A stretch of 64,000 nucleotides of DNA. Origin: an uncultured Bacteroidaceae bacterium. GTDB lineage: Bacteria > Bacteroidota > Bacteroidia > Bacteroidales > Bacteroidaceae. The notes under the pieces were generated by a model. The model was not told the DNA's origin. It made no database searches and was given only the letters and a program-made list of their open reading frames with translations. The stretch spans positions 1 through 64,000 of the forward strand of contig CAJOLZ010000009.1 in the NCBI GenBank assembly GCA_905235575.1, in the 5' to 3' direction. Positions 41,858-51,098 of the stretch are shown piece after piece; position 1 is the first letter of the stretch, and each line of letters begins with the position of its first letter. Both the position numbers and the translations under genes were made by a program.

Positions 41858-42463
41858 ATGTTCTCGGGTATTATAGAAGGTATGGCGCGCGTGACGGCCA
41901 TCGAGAGAGATTTGGACAATGTGCACCTGACGTTGGCTTGCCCCTTTGCCGGCGAACTGAAGGTGGACCAGAGCGTGGCGCACAACGGCGTGTGTCTGAC
42001 GGTGGTTTCGCTGGGCGAAGGCACCTATACGGTGACGGCCATGCGCGAGACGCTGGAGCGTTCCAACCTGGGGCTGCTGCGCGTGGGTGATGAGGTGAAC
42101 GTGGAGCGCTCGATGCAGATGAACGGACGGCTGGACGGGCATATCGTGCAGGGACATGTGGACCAGACGGCAACCTGTATCGACGTGGAGGACCAGGAGG
42201 GGAGCCATCAGTACACGTTCCAATATGAGGCGAACCGCGAGATGGTGAGTCACGGATACTTCACGGTGGACAAGGGCAGCGTGACGGTGAACGGCGTGAG
42301 CCTCACCGTATGTCGGCCTACGGAGGATACGTTCCAGGTTTGCATCATTCCCTACACCTACGAACATACCAACTTCCATGCCATCGTTCCGGGAACGGTG
42401 GTGAACATCGAGTTTGACATCATCGGGAAATATCTGGCGCGCATGCAGAACTTGCTGTCATAA
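41858..42463 (+). CDS. ribE: Riboflavin synthase, alpha subunit
   Basis: RibE dismutates two molecules of 6,7-dimethyl-8-ribityllumazine to riboflavin. The 201-residue protein has the standard MFSGIIEG start and two internally homologous lumazine-binding barrels (about residues 1-95 and 96-190), the first with AHNGVCLTVV and the second with TVNGVSLTVC, and the linker GRLDGHIVQGHVDQTA. It stands alone with its own promoter and terminator; no FMN riboswitch was seen. Riboflavin feeds the covalent and bound flavins of the NQR complex encoded nearby. Confidence 0.97.
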   Translation: MFSGIIEGMARVTAIERDLDNVHLTLACPFAGELKVDQSVAHNGVCLTVVSLGEGTYTVTAMRETLERSNLGLLRVGDEVNVERSMQMNGRLDGHIVQGHVDQTATCIDVEDQEGSHQYTFQYEANREMVSHGYFTVDKGSVTVNGVSLTVCRPTEDTFQVCIIPYTYEHTNFHAIVPGTVVNIEFDIIGKYLARMQNLLS

Positions 42464-42519
42464 TTCATCGCCATATAGCCGATTGCACGATTTGTCAAAT
42501 TGTGTAATCGACAGAATCC

Positions 42520-42546
42520 ATGGGGCTTGCCGCCCCATCATTTTTT
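42520..42546 (+). terminator. Intrinsic terminator of ribE
   Basis: Stem ATGGGGC (42520-42526) with GCCCCAT (42532-42538), then a T-run at 42541-42546. It overlaps the last codons of the convergent tamB gene. Confidence 0.75.
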
Positions 42547-45500
42547 GTTCTTCTTGCGCTTCTTCGGCAGCAACTCGCGCCAGCGGTTGAAGTCTTTCTG
42601 GAATTGTATTCCGATGCCTTGCGTGGTGAGCGACGACTGGATGAAGTATCGGTCGTTGGTCTGGTTGTATGCTTTCAGGGCTACGCTTCCCGAGCGTGTC
42701 AGAAGATAGCGTACGTCGAAATCTCCTATGAAGTTGCTGGTGGAATAGTAGCTCTCGCGGTATCCGAAGTTTCCGTTGATGAGAAGTCGGTTGTTGAGGA
42801 GACGTCCGCTCAGGATTCCTTCCACGTCGAGCTGGTCCCATCCTGTCTCTCCAGTACGCAGGTTGGCACCGAAGCTCCACTTGTCTGTACCCATGGCGTT
42901 GGAGAGGATTTGGTTGAACTGGCTGCTGAGGGAACTGCTGAGGAAGGAGTTCATGGCGTTTGTGCTCTGGTTGTTCCCGGTGGCGTATTGCGATTCGTAG
43001 CTGTAGAATCGTCCGATGCCCAGCAGATAGATAACCTGCATGTTTCGCTCCTCTTCGGTGGTTATCATCTGCCGCACCATCTCCTTCTCGTCTTCGTTGG
43101 CGCTCGGCAGGTCGAAGTCGAACGTCACCAGCGGTGCGAGGGCATGGCCTCCAATATTCATTATACAATCCACGCGCGTGTTGGAAAGGCCGAGACTGGT
43201 GGCCGAGAGGTCGTTCATCGAGACGTTGGGGACGGTGTATACGGCCTTCAGATTGAGGGCTGCCTGCTGTGCGTTACCTCCGAAGGATATGGTTCCACCC
43301 TCCTGGAACTGGAAGTCCTTGCGTATGACATCTTGTAGCGACAACTTATATATGCCGTCCTCGACACGATACGTGCCGTACATGCTGAACTTACCTTTGT
43401 TGTAGTAATTGGCCAGTATGTGCCCGTTGCCGTGCAGGTTGATGTAGTCGCCCGAACGTGCATCCATCAAGACGCGCAGTGTGGCATCGGAAGTGATGTT
43501 GAGGTTGAAGTTCAGCCGCATGTCGAGTGTGGTCTCTTCCTCAGTGTCGGTGGCGGTTGATAGCTCTTTCTGCCCTTCTTCCTTCGGATTTACGTAGGTG
43601 ATGAAACCGGCTTCGGTGATCGTCTCTGGGCTGGTGGAATTGTAGACGATGGTACTTCCGGGCATGGGCGAACCGCTGATGTCGGCCGTCATCTCGCCGG
43701 GCCGCCCGCTCAGTTTCACGTTTCCGGTGGCGTAGATGGTGGCGTAGAAGCTCATGTCGCCAAAGTCACGGAAGTCGTATCCCAGCACGTTTCGCGCCTC
43801 GGCTTGCACGTCGTAGCGCAGGTTCTTCAGTGTGTTGTGCATCAAGTGGACGTCAAGGATGGCACAGTGTTCGTTCATGCCGGCACGTCCCAGATTGTCG
43901 TAGAGGCGTGCGCCGCGAATCCATATATTGTCAGGTCGCAGGATCACGCTGTCTCCAGCCATTCGGTAGTCCACTCCCAACGCATTTACGTGGGTGGATG
44001 CTTCGTCCACCACCAGGTCGCCATTCAGGTTGATGCCTTTGAAGGGACCGTATATGCGCAGCCGTCCTGTGGCTCGGCCTTCGAGATTTGCAAAGATGTT
44101 TCGGGTGTATTTGTTCAGAAAATACAGGTTGCATCGCTGTGTGCGGATGTCGAGGTCAAGACCGTAGTTGGGGTGCGAACGGTTGGGCGTGATGGTTCCT
44201 GTCACTGTCGTCTGGTGGTTGGCGGCCGGATCGTTCATCAGCGCATCCAGATAGATGCTTCCTTCCTGCCCGCCCCAGTTGCCGTGGACGTCCATATCGC
44301 CCATTGCACCACCGTTGAAGGTGAAGTTTTTCACCTGCAGGAACGCGTCGGCATGAGGTTTTTCTCTCAGTCCCGAAGCATAGATGCGCCCTGTGGCCTT
44401 GCCGTCGAAGTCCACCGCGTGGAAGTTGATGAGGTCGAAGATATAAGACAGACTTATCTGATGCAGGTCGGCCACCAGCGTGTCGTTCTCGTTTTCCGAT
44501 ACCCGTCCATTGACGCACAGATACTTCTCAGCCTTTGATACACGGAAACTGTCCAGCTCGACGATTCCGTCGTGATAGTTGAATTTCGAAGGATGGACAG
44601 TCCAAACCGTATCGTTGATGATGAGGTTCGACTGGTTCACGTCGCCTCTGATGGCCTGTTTGCCAGCAAGGTCTTTGTAGAAATGTCCCGTGACGTCAAA
44701 CTCGCCAATCTGTGTCTGTTGCCCTGTATTGTCCCAGTGGAAGCGAGTGCGCAGTTCGTCGTCGCTCGAATAGGCATTCACTCCCAACAGCACCGGAAAG
44801 CCTTTCACTTCGCGTTCCATCTGCATACTCATCTGCATGTTCTGCGCCGTACTCTGCACGTGACAGTCGATGTGTTTCATAACTTCTCCGCCATACGATA
44901 TCTCGGGCACTTGCGCATTGAACGTCAGCAGTCGCAGATTGCCGTCCACTTTTCCGTCTATGGTCGATGGTTGTGGAATGCGCAGCGGCTTTCCTGTCAG
45001 TCGTTCCATGAAAGTGGTGTCTTGGATGTGGGCACTGAATGTCAGGTCGTCTGTCAGTTTTCCGCTCTGTCCATACTTGCGGAAGACGCTTGGCAGGTAG
45101 GTTTCCATGATTTCCGCCACCGTGCCGGGCAGGTTGCGCCACCGGAACTGACCGTCCAGATTGGCAGTCACGAAGGGACTTTTCACCCACAGATGCTTTT
45201 CTCCTTCGTCTGGGTTGCTCTCGATGACAATGGAGTCGGCCAGATAGTCATCGACATCCTCCGAGTGAATGCAGAGATTTCCGATGTATATTCTTCCTGC
45301 CATGTCATCGGCCGAACTGCCTTCCAGTTCGGCATCCAGGTTGAGGGTGACGTGCTCACCTTCGAAACGGTCTGTCAGTCCCAGTTCGTGCGGATTCACT
45401 CCTACCAGTGCGGCGTAGCAGTTGAGCGTTCTCCTTCTTTCGCCCATACGTGTGTCGAACTGAATTTCGACATCGCCGTTCTCGTCCTGCATGCCGATGC

Positions 45501-46941
45501 TACCCCCCATTCTGCGACCTTCGGTGGAGGCCTCGAAGCGTATGTCGCGGTAGGTATATCCTTTGTACGAGATTGCGTCAACAGTGCCCTGTGCTCGCAG
45601 TTGCGGCCGTCCGTCGGCACCTTTCAGCCGTCCGTTTACTTTGGACGTGAGCGACAAAGCCCCCAGGTCGTTCAGCTTTCCTTGCGGCATCAGCAGTGCG
45701 GGCTGAATATCTGTCACCTGTATGTCTCCCTCCACGTCGTTCCCTTCCGCCATTTTGCCATCCACGTTTATCGTACCGGCTGCCGTCGTCAGGTCTATCC
45801 GTGCCGATGCCGTCCCGGCTTCCCATGCCAGACGACCCTCACCGCCGATGGGGCAGAGCGATTTCGCGCGCTCCATCGTTTCGGCTCCGTCTCCATTCAG
45901 GAGTGACGCGAACATCGCTAAGTCGTTCTCTCTCAGCGCGAGTGTAAGCCCTTCTGCTCTCAGCGTGGCTTCCTTTATGGGACTTCTTCCCTCCATCTCC
46001 ACCGCTGCTTTCAGCATCGTTTCGCCGCTGGCATTCGTGAGCAGCATGCTGGGCAGCGACAGGTCGGTTCCCTTTCCCTTGAAGTGCGTTCTCAGGCCGA
46101 TGCCGCCCACCGCATCTTTCATTTTGGGAACGAACGGTGCCAGTTCGTTCAGACGGAGCTGTCCTTCCAGCTCGCCCTCGTAGGTCGTCCCCCTCAGCCA
46201 CACGCCGGGTTTCGTCCGCAGCGGGCTCATCTCGTGACGTGCCTCCACAAGCGGGATGCTCAGCATGGAGTGGGGGAGTGCCACTGTGAGATTGCGGATG
46301 ACGGATTGTCCGTGCCCCACCTCCACCGTCGCCTCGGCACGCTCCAACTGTATGCCGCTGGCCTCGCGCAGTGAGCATTTCTTCAGTTGCACCGAAATCG
46401 AGTCGGGTGTGAATGTCCGAATCTGCGCATTCAGGCTGATATCGCTCAACGACAGATGATTGGGACTGAAGCGAGAGGCATCGGCCGAATCGCCCCAGCA
46501 ATCATATCGGACGCTCGAACGTCGTACAATCAGACTGCCGATTTCAAGGTCGATGGGTGTGCGGGCAGTGTCTTTGCTCGCGAATGCGTCGATGAGGAAC
46601 TGGAAGTTGTGCGGCTCGTCGGCCGAGGGCTTATAGAGCGTTGCGTGCGCTCCGAAAAGTTGGGCGTTACGGATGCGGATGCGTTGTTTCAGCAGTGGCA
46701 GCAACTCTACTTTGGCTGCCATGCGACTCACGCGCAGCATCAGGGTATCGCTCTGGTCGTATATCAGTATGTCGTCCAGAATCAGTCGGTTGGGAAGTCC
46801 CGGTTTGATTCGTCCCACCTGCAATTCCGTCTTCAAGCGTTCGCGGAGGGCGTTGGCCACGGCATCGCCACATCCCTGCTGTACGGCGGGGATGCTGAAT
46901 AGGAGCAGGATGAGCAGGTAGCAAGCCGTGAGCCCTCCCAC
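42538..46941 (-). CDS. Translocation and assembly module protein TamB homologue
   Basis: A 1467-residue AsmA/TamB-like bridge protein: an N-terminal membrane anchor (GGLTACYLLILLLFSIPAVQQG), an extended beta-rich groove built of repeated strands, and the C-terminal TamB domain (GNAQQAALNLKAVYTVPNVSMNDL, then VDCIMNIGGHALAPLVTFDFDLP). In Proteobacteria TamB moves phospholipids and helps outer-membrane protein assembly. The protein ends in a Lys/Arg-rich tail (KKRKKNKK). The only usual start is GTG at 46941; the frame remains open upstream (ERIKGIKRLKNIFRW) as far as the promoter but without ATG, GTG or TTG, so the exact N-terminus is uncertain. Confidence 0.88.
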   Translation of the reverse strand: MGGLTACYLLILLLFSIPAVQQGCGDAVANALRERLKTELQVGRIKPGLPNRLILDDILIYDQSDTLMLRVSRMAAKVELLPLLKQRIRIRNAQLFGAHATLYKPSADEPHNFQFLIDAFASKDTARTPIDLEIGSLIVRRSSVRYDCWGDSADASRFSPNHLSLSDISLNAQIRTFTPDSISVQLKKCSLREASGIQLERAEATVEVGHGQSVIRNLTVALPHSMLSIPLVEARHEMSPLRTKPGVWLRGTTYEGELEGQLRLNELAPFVPKMKDAVGGIGLRTHFKGKGTDLSLPSMLLTNASGETMLKAAVEMEGRSPIKEATLRAEGLTLALRENDLAMFASLLNGDGAETMERAKSLCPIGGEGRLAWEAGTASARIDLTTAAGTINVDGKMAEGNDVEGDIQVTDIQPALLMPQGKLNDLGALSLTSKVNGRLKGADGRPQLRAQGTVDAISYKGYTYRDIRFEASTEGRRMGGSIGMQDENGDVEIQFDTRMGERRRTLNCYAALVGVNPHELGLTDRFEGEHVTLNLDAELEGSSADDMAGRIYIGNLCIHSEDVDDYLADSIVIESNPDEGEKHLWVKSPFVTANLDGQFRWRNLPGTVAEIMETYLPSVFRKYGQSGKLTDDLTFSAHIQDTTFMERLTGKPLRIPQPSTIDGKVDGNLRLLTFNAQVPEISYGGEVMKHIDCHVQSTAQNMQMSMQMEREVKGFPVLLGVNAYSSDDELRTRFHWDNTGQQTQIGEFDVTGHFYKDLAGKQAIRGDVNQSNLIINDTVWTVHPSKFNYHDGIVELDSFRVSKAEKYLCVNGRVSENENDTLVADLHQISLSYIFDLINFHAVDFDGKATGRIYASGLREKPHADAFLQVKNFTFNGGAMGDMDVHGNWGGQEGSIYLDALMNDPAANHQTTVTGTITPNRSHPNYGLDLDIRTQRCNLYFLNKYTRNIFANLEGRATGRLRIYGPFKGINLNGDLVVDEASTHVNALGVDYRMAGDSVILRPDNIWIRGARLYDNLGRAGMNEHCAILDVHLMHNTLKNLRYDVQAEARNVLGYDFRDFGDMSFYATIYATGNVKLSGRPGEMTADISGSPMPGSTIVYNSTSPETITEAGFITYVNPKEEGQKELSTATDTEEETTLDMRLNFNLNITSDATLRVLMDARSGDYINLHGNGHILANYYNKGKFSMYGTYRVEDGIYKLSLQDVIRKDFQFQEGGTISFGGNAQQAALNLKAVYTVPNVSMNDLSATSLGLSNTRVDCIMNIGGHALAPLVTFDFDLPSANEDEKEMVRQMITTEEERNMQVIYLLGIGRFYSYESQYATGNNQSTNAMNSFLSSSLSSQFNQILSNAMGTDKWSFGANLRTGETGWDQLDVEGILSGRLLNNRLLINGNFGYRESYYSTSNFIGDFDVRYLLTRSGSVALKAYNQTNDRYFIQSSLTTQGIGIQFQKDFNRWRELLPKKRKKNKK

Positions 46942-46999
46942 CGTCCAGCGGAATATGTTTTTTAGCCTTTTGATGCCTTTGATGCGCTCAAATCGGGGT

Positions 47000-47007
47000 C
47001 AAAGTTA
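47000..47007 (-). promoter_or_regulatory. Bacteroidetes -7 promoter box for the tamB homologue
   Basis: Reads TAACTTTG on the minus strand, about 59 bp upstream of the GTG at 46941. Confidence 0.6.
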
Positions 47008-47068
47008 CGAATAAGCGAGCAGAATGCAAAATTTATTTTAGCTTTTCACCAATTGTCATTCTTCAACA

Positions 47069-47213
47069 CCCGACTTTGTCGGGCAGAAGTGGCAAAGCCG
47101 AGCGCAGAGCATAATGAAGAATCTTTAAGAGGTGGGCTTCCTGTGTGAGATTCTTCGGCCTTTGGTCGCTCAGAATTATAATTCTGTATTGTGCGCTCGG
47201 TTATGCCACTTCT
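47069..47213. repeat. Structured intergenic inverted repeat with nested hairpins
   Basis: Arms of 22 bp at 47085-47106 and 47192-47213 pair with two or three mismatches. Inside, GAAGAATCT (47116-47124) pairs with AGATTCTTC (47149-47157), and CAGAATTATAATTCTG at 47171-47186 is a perfect palindrome. A small CCCGAC-TTT-GTCGGG hairpin lies at 47069-47083. No open frame of note. It is unrelated in sequence to the R family and could be a small RNA, an attenuator or a mobile-element relic. Confidence 0.65.
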
Positions 47214-47406
47214 GCTTCTGCAATGAGGGTTCGCGGAATTACACATTATGAATTGGGAAACGTATGCAGCCGAGGTTCGTTTTACATGTAATGTCCTTTG
47301 CAAACATTCTTTGCCACAACGAGACCGAAGAGCGTATAGAGAATTCCTGAAATAGATATTTTGTAAGGAAAAAAGATTAGTTGTTGGGCGTCGTCTCTGC
47401 GAGGGA

Positions 47407-47620
47407 CATCGAAAACTGGTGTGAGGAAATGTGAGAATCGGTGACCCTCGTTGCGCTGTGGTGAGGGCTGAAAAACAACGTGCCTGCAACCCCTTGATTA
47501 TCAGTAATTGCAAATTTTTCGTTTGCACTCTCGCTCCCGAGAAATTTGCGAAGGAAAACGCTTTTGGCGAAAACGCACCGTGGTGCGACGCCCGTCGCAG
47601 CACGGTGCGTCATTCATCGC
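47407..47620 (-). repeat. Long intergenic element, copy 4 (contains R9)
   Basis: Same block order as 41389-41600: CATCGAAAACTGG, GTGAGAATCGGTGACCC at 47431, CTTGATTATCAGTAATTGC, a CTTTTGGCGAAAACGC junction, then R9. It is upstream of the nqr promoter with the palindromic end facing it, within the 971-bp gap 46942-47912. Confidence 0.75.
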
Positions 47621-47632
47621 AACGGCCTGCGT
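47569..47632 (-). repeat. Palindromic intergenic repeat, copy R9
   Basis: GAAAACGCACCGTGGTGCGAC, GCCC, GTCGCAGCACGGTGCGTC, then a degenerate CATCGCAACGGCCTGCG. The core CGCACCGTGGTGCGAC-GCCC-GTCGCAGCACGGTGCG is a long inverted repeat. Confidence 0.8.
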
Positions 47633-47838
47633 CATCGATTTTGGAACTCTTCGTCAAAAGAGATTCTTTGAAATGTAAGGATTATTGACCGATGTCTGAT
47701 GCTTCTATTCCGTGCGTCTTGCTTCAAAAGACGGTGATTCGGCTCTGCGAAACGCCCCACAGACCTGGCCTCTTTCTGGCCTTTTTCACGCTGTCTTGCA
47801 CCGAAAATTGGCTCCGTCTCGGAAAAGAACAAATAAAA

Positions 47839-47870
47839 TTTGTTTTTTCGCACAATTTGCACTATCTTTG
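47839..47870 (+). promoter_or_regulatory. Promoter of the nqr operon
   Basis: TTTG at 47839-47842, 20-bp spacer and TATCTTTG at 47863-47870, about 40 bp before the nqrA ATG. This is the best consensus match in the window. Confidence 0.8.
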
Positions 47871-47912
47871 TGGCGCTTTTTAGAAACTCAATTCTTACTA
47901 TCATTTCAAGAT

Positions 47913-49244
47913 ATGGCAAAAGTAATCAAATTACGTAAGGGCCTCGACGTGAATCTGAAAGGACGGGCCACTGCGGAGATTACGTCTGTGGAGTGCCCCG
48001 GCGAATATGCGCTGGTGCCCGACGACTTCACAGGTGTGAAACCCAAGGTGGTTGTCAAGGAAGGTGACGCGGTGAAGGTCGGGGATGCGCTGTTTGTGGA
48101 CAAGTTGCATCCCGAGGTGAAGTTTGTTTCCCCCGTCAGCGGCACGGTTTCGCTGGTTGAGCGGGGTGAGCGCCGCAAGCTGCTGAGCATCCGTGTGAAA
48201 CCCGACGGCAAGCAGGAGGCGCGCGAGTTCGACGTGAAGGGCGACGCCAAGAGCGTGCTGATGGAGAGCGGTCTCTTCGCTTTCTTCCGCAGCCGTCCCT
48301 ACGACGTGGTGGCTAATCCCGAGGACAAGCCGAAGGCTATCTTCGTGAGTGCATTCAACAGCATGCCGCTGAGCCAGGACTTCGAGGTAGCTCTGAAGGG
48401 ACAGGAGGCAGATTTCGCAGCAGGTATCGAGGTGCTGAGCCGACTGGCCAAGGTCTATCTGGGCATCAGTCCCAAGCAGACGAACGCAGCACTGACGGCA
48501 GCCAAGAACTGCGAGGTGACCATCTTCGACGGACCGGCACCGGCTGGCAACGTGGGTGTGCAGATAAATCACATCAGCCCCATCAACAAGGGCGAGGTGG
48601 TTTGGACACTCGGAGCCGAGGAGGTTATCTTCGTGGGAAGACTCTTCCGGACAAAGAAAGTGGACCTGACCCGCACCGTGGCACTGGCAGGCAGCGAAGT
48701 GAAGAAACCCTCGTACGCAAAACTGCTCGTGGGCGAGAAACTCACCACCCTCCTGCAAGGTCAGATAGATACGACGAAGAACCTGCGCATCATCAACGGA
48801 AACGTGATGACCGGTATCAAGACTACGGCCGACGGCTTCCTGGCTGCGCACGCTACGGAGGTGAACGTGATACCCGAGGGCGATGACAACGCCGAACTGC
48901 TCGGGTGGATCATGCCGCGCCTGAAGGAGTTCTCCACCAGCCGCAGCTATTGCAGCTGGCTCTTCGGCAAGAAGAAAGAATATGTGCTGGATGCACGCGT
49001 GAAAGGCGGCGAGCGCCACATGATTATGAGCGGCGAGTATGACCGCGTATTCCCCATGGATATCTATGCCGGCTATCTGGTGAAAGCCATCATCGCCGGA
49101 GATATCGACCGCCAGGAGGCGCTGGGCATCTACGAGGTGGCTCCCGAGGACTTCGCCATCGCAGAATTTGTGGACAGCTCGAAACTCGAACTGCAGAGAA
49201 TCGTTCGCGAAGGACTTGATATCCTGAGAAAAGAAAATGCATAA
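47913..49244 (+). CDS. nqrA: Na+-translocating NADH:quinone reductase subunit A
   Basis: NqrA is the peripheral cytoplasmic subunit of the six-subunit sodium pump that oxidises NADH, reduces quinone and exports Na+. The 443-residue protein starts MAKVIKLRKGLDVNLKG and contains the lipoyl-like barrel segment (VVVKEGDAVKVGDALFVDK, then VSPVSGTVSLVERGERRKLL) and the NqrA core. The frame is open upstream to 47712, but the promoter at 47839-47870 fixes the ATG at 47913. First gene of nqrABCDEF. Confidence 0.96.
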   Translation: MAKVIKLRKGLDVNLKGRATAEITSVECPGEYALVPDDFTGVKPKVVVKEGDAVKVGDALFVDKLHPEVKFVSPVSGTVSLVERGERRKLLSIRVKPDGKQEAREFDVKGDAKSVLMESGLFAFFRSRPYDVVANPEDKPKAIFVSAFNSMPLSQDFEVALKGQEADFAAGIEVLSRLAKVYLGISPKQTNAALTAAKNCEVTIFDGPAPAGNVGVQINHISPINKGEVVWTLGAEEVIFVGRLFRTKKVDLTRTVALAGSEVKKPSYAKLLVGEKLTTLLQGQIDTTKNLRIINGNVMTGIKTTADGFLAAHATEVNVIPEGDDNAELLGWIMPRLKEFSTSRSYCSWLFGKKKEYVLDARVKGGERHMIMSGEYDRVFPMDIYAGYLVKAIIAGDIDRQEALGIYEVAPEDFAIAEFVDSSKLELQRIVREGLDILRKENA

Positions 49245-49263
49245 ATACCTTATTTATTAAAGA

Positions 49264-50442
49264 ATGAAAGCGTTAAGAAATTATCTGGACAAGATAAAGC
49301 CGAACTTCGAGGAGGGCGGCAAGCTTCACGCATTCCATAGCCTGTTCGACGGACTGGAGACCTTCGCCTTTGTGCCGAGAACCACAAGTCGGGCCGGAAG
49401 CGTGAACATTCATGATGCAATCGACAGCAAGCGAATCATGAGCTTCGTGGTCATTGCCTTAATGCCAGCTCTGCTGTTCGGCATGTATAACATCGGCTAT
49501 CAGAACGCCCTCGCAGCAGGCAAACTGAGCGAGGCTACCTGGCTGGGCATGTGGTGGTTCGGCTTCCTGGCCGTTCTGCCTAAGATTGTGGTGAGCTACG
49601 TAGTGGGTCTCGGCATCGAATTTGTGGTGGCTCAGTGGAAACACGAAGAGATTCAGGAAGGATTCCTCGTGTCGGGTATTCTCATCCCCATGATAGTGCC
49701 CGTGACCACTCCGCTGTGGATACTTGCCATCGCCGTGGCCTTCAGTGTAATCCTTGCCAAGGAAATCTTCGGTGGCACAGGCATGAACATCCTCAACCCC
49801 GCACTGGTAACCCGTGCATTCCTCTTCTTCTCCTATCCCTCGGCCATGACTGGCGACAGCACTGTTTGGGTGGAAGGTCAGAAGATACTGGGCGCAGGTT
49901 TCGACGTGACAGGAGCCGATGCCTTGTCGGCAGCTACTCCGTTGGGACAAGCTGCAGAGGCAGGCTTCAGTGGCTTTGACTGCACAACCATCACGAACGC
50001 CATCACTGGTCTCATCCCCGGTTCCGTGGGCGAGACAAGCGTGATAGCCATCGCACTGGGTGCAGTGCTCCTGCTGTGGACAGGCGTGGCATCGTGGAAA
50101 ACCATGCTGAGCGTCTTCGTGGGTGGAGCGCTGACAGGCTATCTGATGCAGGCTCTGGGCCTTTCCGAGATTCGTTGGTACGAACATCTGGTGCTGGGCG
50201 GCTTCTGCTTCGGTGCCGTGTTTATGGCTACCGACCCTGTGACGAGTGCCCGCACCGAAGGTGGTAAGTACATCTACGGTTTGCTGATTGGTCTGGTGGC
50301 AGTGATGGTGCGCGTGCTGAATCCCGGTTTCCCCGAGGGCATGATGCTCGCTATCCTGCTGATGAACGTCTTTGCACCGCTGATTGACTATTGCTTCGTG
50401 CAGCGAAATATTAACATGCGTGCCAAGCGTGCCGCTAAATAA
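49264..50442 (+). CDS. nqrB: Na+-translocating NADH:quinone reductase subunit B
   Basis: NqrB is a multi-helix membrane subunit that carries covalent FMN and contributes to sodium translocation. The 392-residue protein has about ten hydrophobic segments and the flavinylation site ALSAATPLG, in which Thr225 would bear FMN; the usual motif is SGAT, so here Gly is replaced by Ala. The segment NPALVTRAFLFFSYP is conserved. It lies 19 bp after nqrA with no evident Shine-Dalgarno. Confidence 0.95.
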   Translation: MKALRNYLDKIKPNFEEGGKLHAFHSLFDGLETFAFVPRTTSRAGSVNIHDAIDSKRIMSFVVIALMPALLFGMYNIGYQNALAAGKLSEATWLGMWWFGFLAVLPKIVVSYVVGLGIEFVVAQWKHEEIQEGFLVSGILIPMIVPVTTPLWILAIAVAFSVILAKEIFGGTGMNILNPALVTRAFLFFSYPSAMTGDSTVWVEGQKILGAGFDVTGADALSAATPLGQAAEAGFSGFDCTTITNAITGLIPGSVGETSVIAIALGAVLLLWTGVASWKTMLSVFVGGALTGYLMQALGLSEIRWYEHLVLGGFCFGAVFMATDPVTSARTEGGKYIYGLLIGLVAVMVRVLNPGFPEGMMLAILLMNVFAPLIDYCFVQRNINMRAKRAAK

Positions 50443-50456
50443 TGGAGGACCGAGCT

Positions 50457-51080
50457 ATGAATATCTCAAAGATAAAGGAAACAAATACCTACATTATCAT
50501 CTATGCAGCCGTGATGGTAATCATCGTGGCTTTCCTGCTGGCCTTCATCTCTTCGGTGTTGAAGCCGACACAGGATGCCAATGTATTGCGTGACACGAAG
50601 AAGCAGATACTCACTTCGTTGAACATCGTTGGCCTCAGCGGAGAAACCATCGACAAGAAGTATGACGAGACAATAACCGAGGAACTCTCGGAAAAGGCTG
50701 GAAAAGTTTATGTTGCAACCGTTGACGGTGCCACCAAATATGTGCTCCCCGTGAAGGGACGTGGCCTTTGGGGTGGCCTCTGGGGCTATATCTCCATCGA
50801 TGAGGACAAGCAGCATGTCTTTGGAACCTACTTCGACCACGAGAGCGAGACAGCCGGTCTGGGTGCCCGCATCAAGGAACGCTGGTTCCAGGAGCAGTTC
50901 AACGGCAAGCCTCTCTTTGCGGACAACCCACAGCAGGTGGCGCTGACCGTTGTGAAGAAAGGTGCATCGAAGAGCGAAACCGAGATTGACGGTGTTACCG
51001 GTGCTACGCTCACCAGCAATGGTGTGGCTGGCATGGTAACGCAGGGTCTTCAGGCCTATATTGATTTCTTGAACAAGTAA
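50457..51080 (+). CDS. nqrC: Na+-translocating NADH:quinone reductase subunit C
   Basis: NqrC has one N-terminal membrane helix (residues 11-34) and a periplasmic FMN-binding domain. The 207-residue protein has the covalent flavin motif EIDGVTGATLTS with Thr184 as the expected FMN acceptor (attached by ApbE, not encoded here). The GLWGGLWGYISI segment is typical. An ATG at 50442 overlaps the nqrB stop, but the ATG at 50457 is preceded by GGAGGA at 50444-50449 with 7-nt spacing and gives the family N-terminus, so it is preferred. Confidence 0.95.
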   Translation: MNISKIKETNTYIIIYAAVMVIIVAFLLAFISSVLKPTQDANVLRDTKKQILTSLNIVGLSGETIDKKYDETITEELSEKAGKVYVATVDGATKYVLPVKGRGLWGGLWGYISIDEDKQHVFGTYFDHESETAGLGARIKERWFQEQFNGKPLFADNPQQVALTVVKKGASKSETEIDGVTGATLTSNGVAGMVTQGLQAYIDFLNK

Positions 51081-51098
51081 AGAAAAGGAGGAAAGAAT

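Noticed and set aside
44572-45906. A 444-codon open frame antisense to tamB
   Set aside because: No recognisable domain, promoter or start context; tamB is contiguous through the region.
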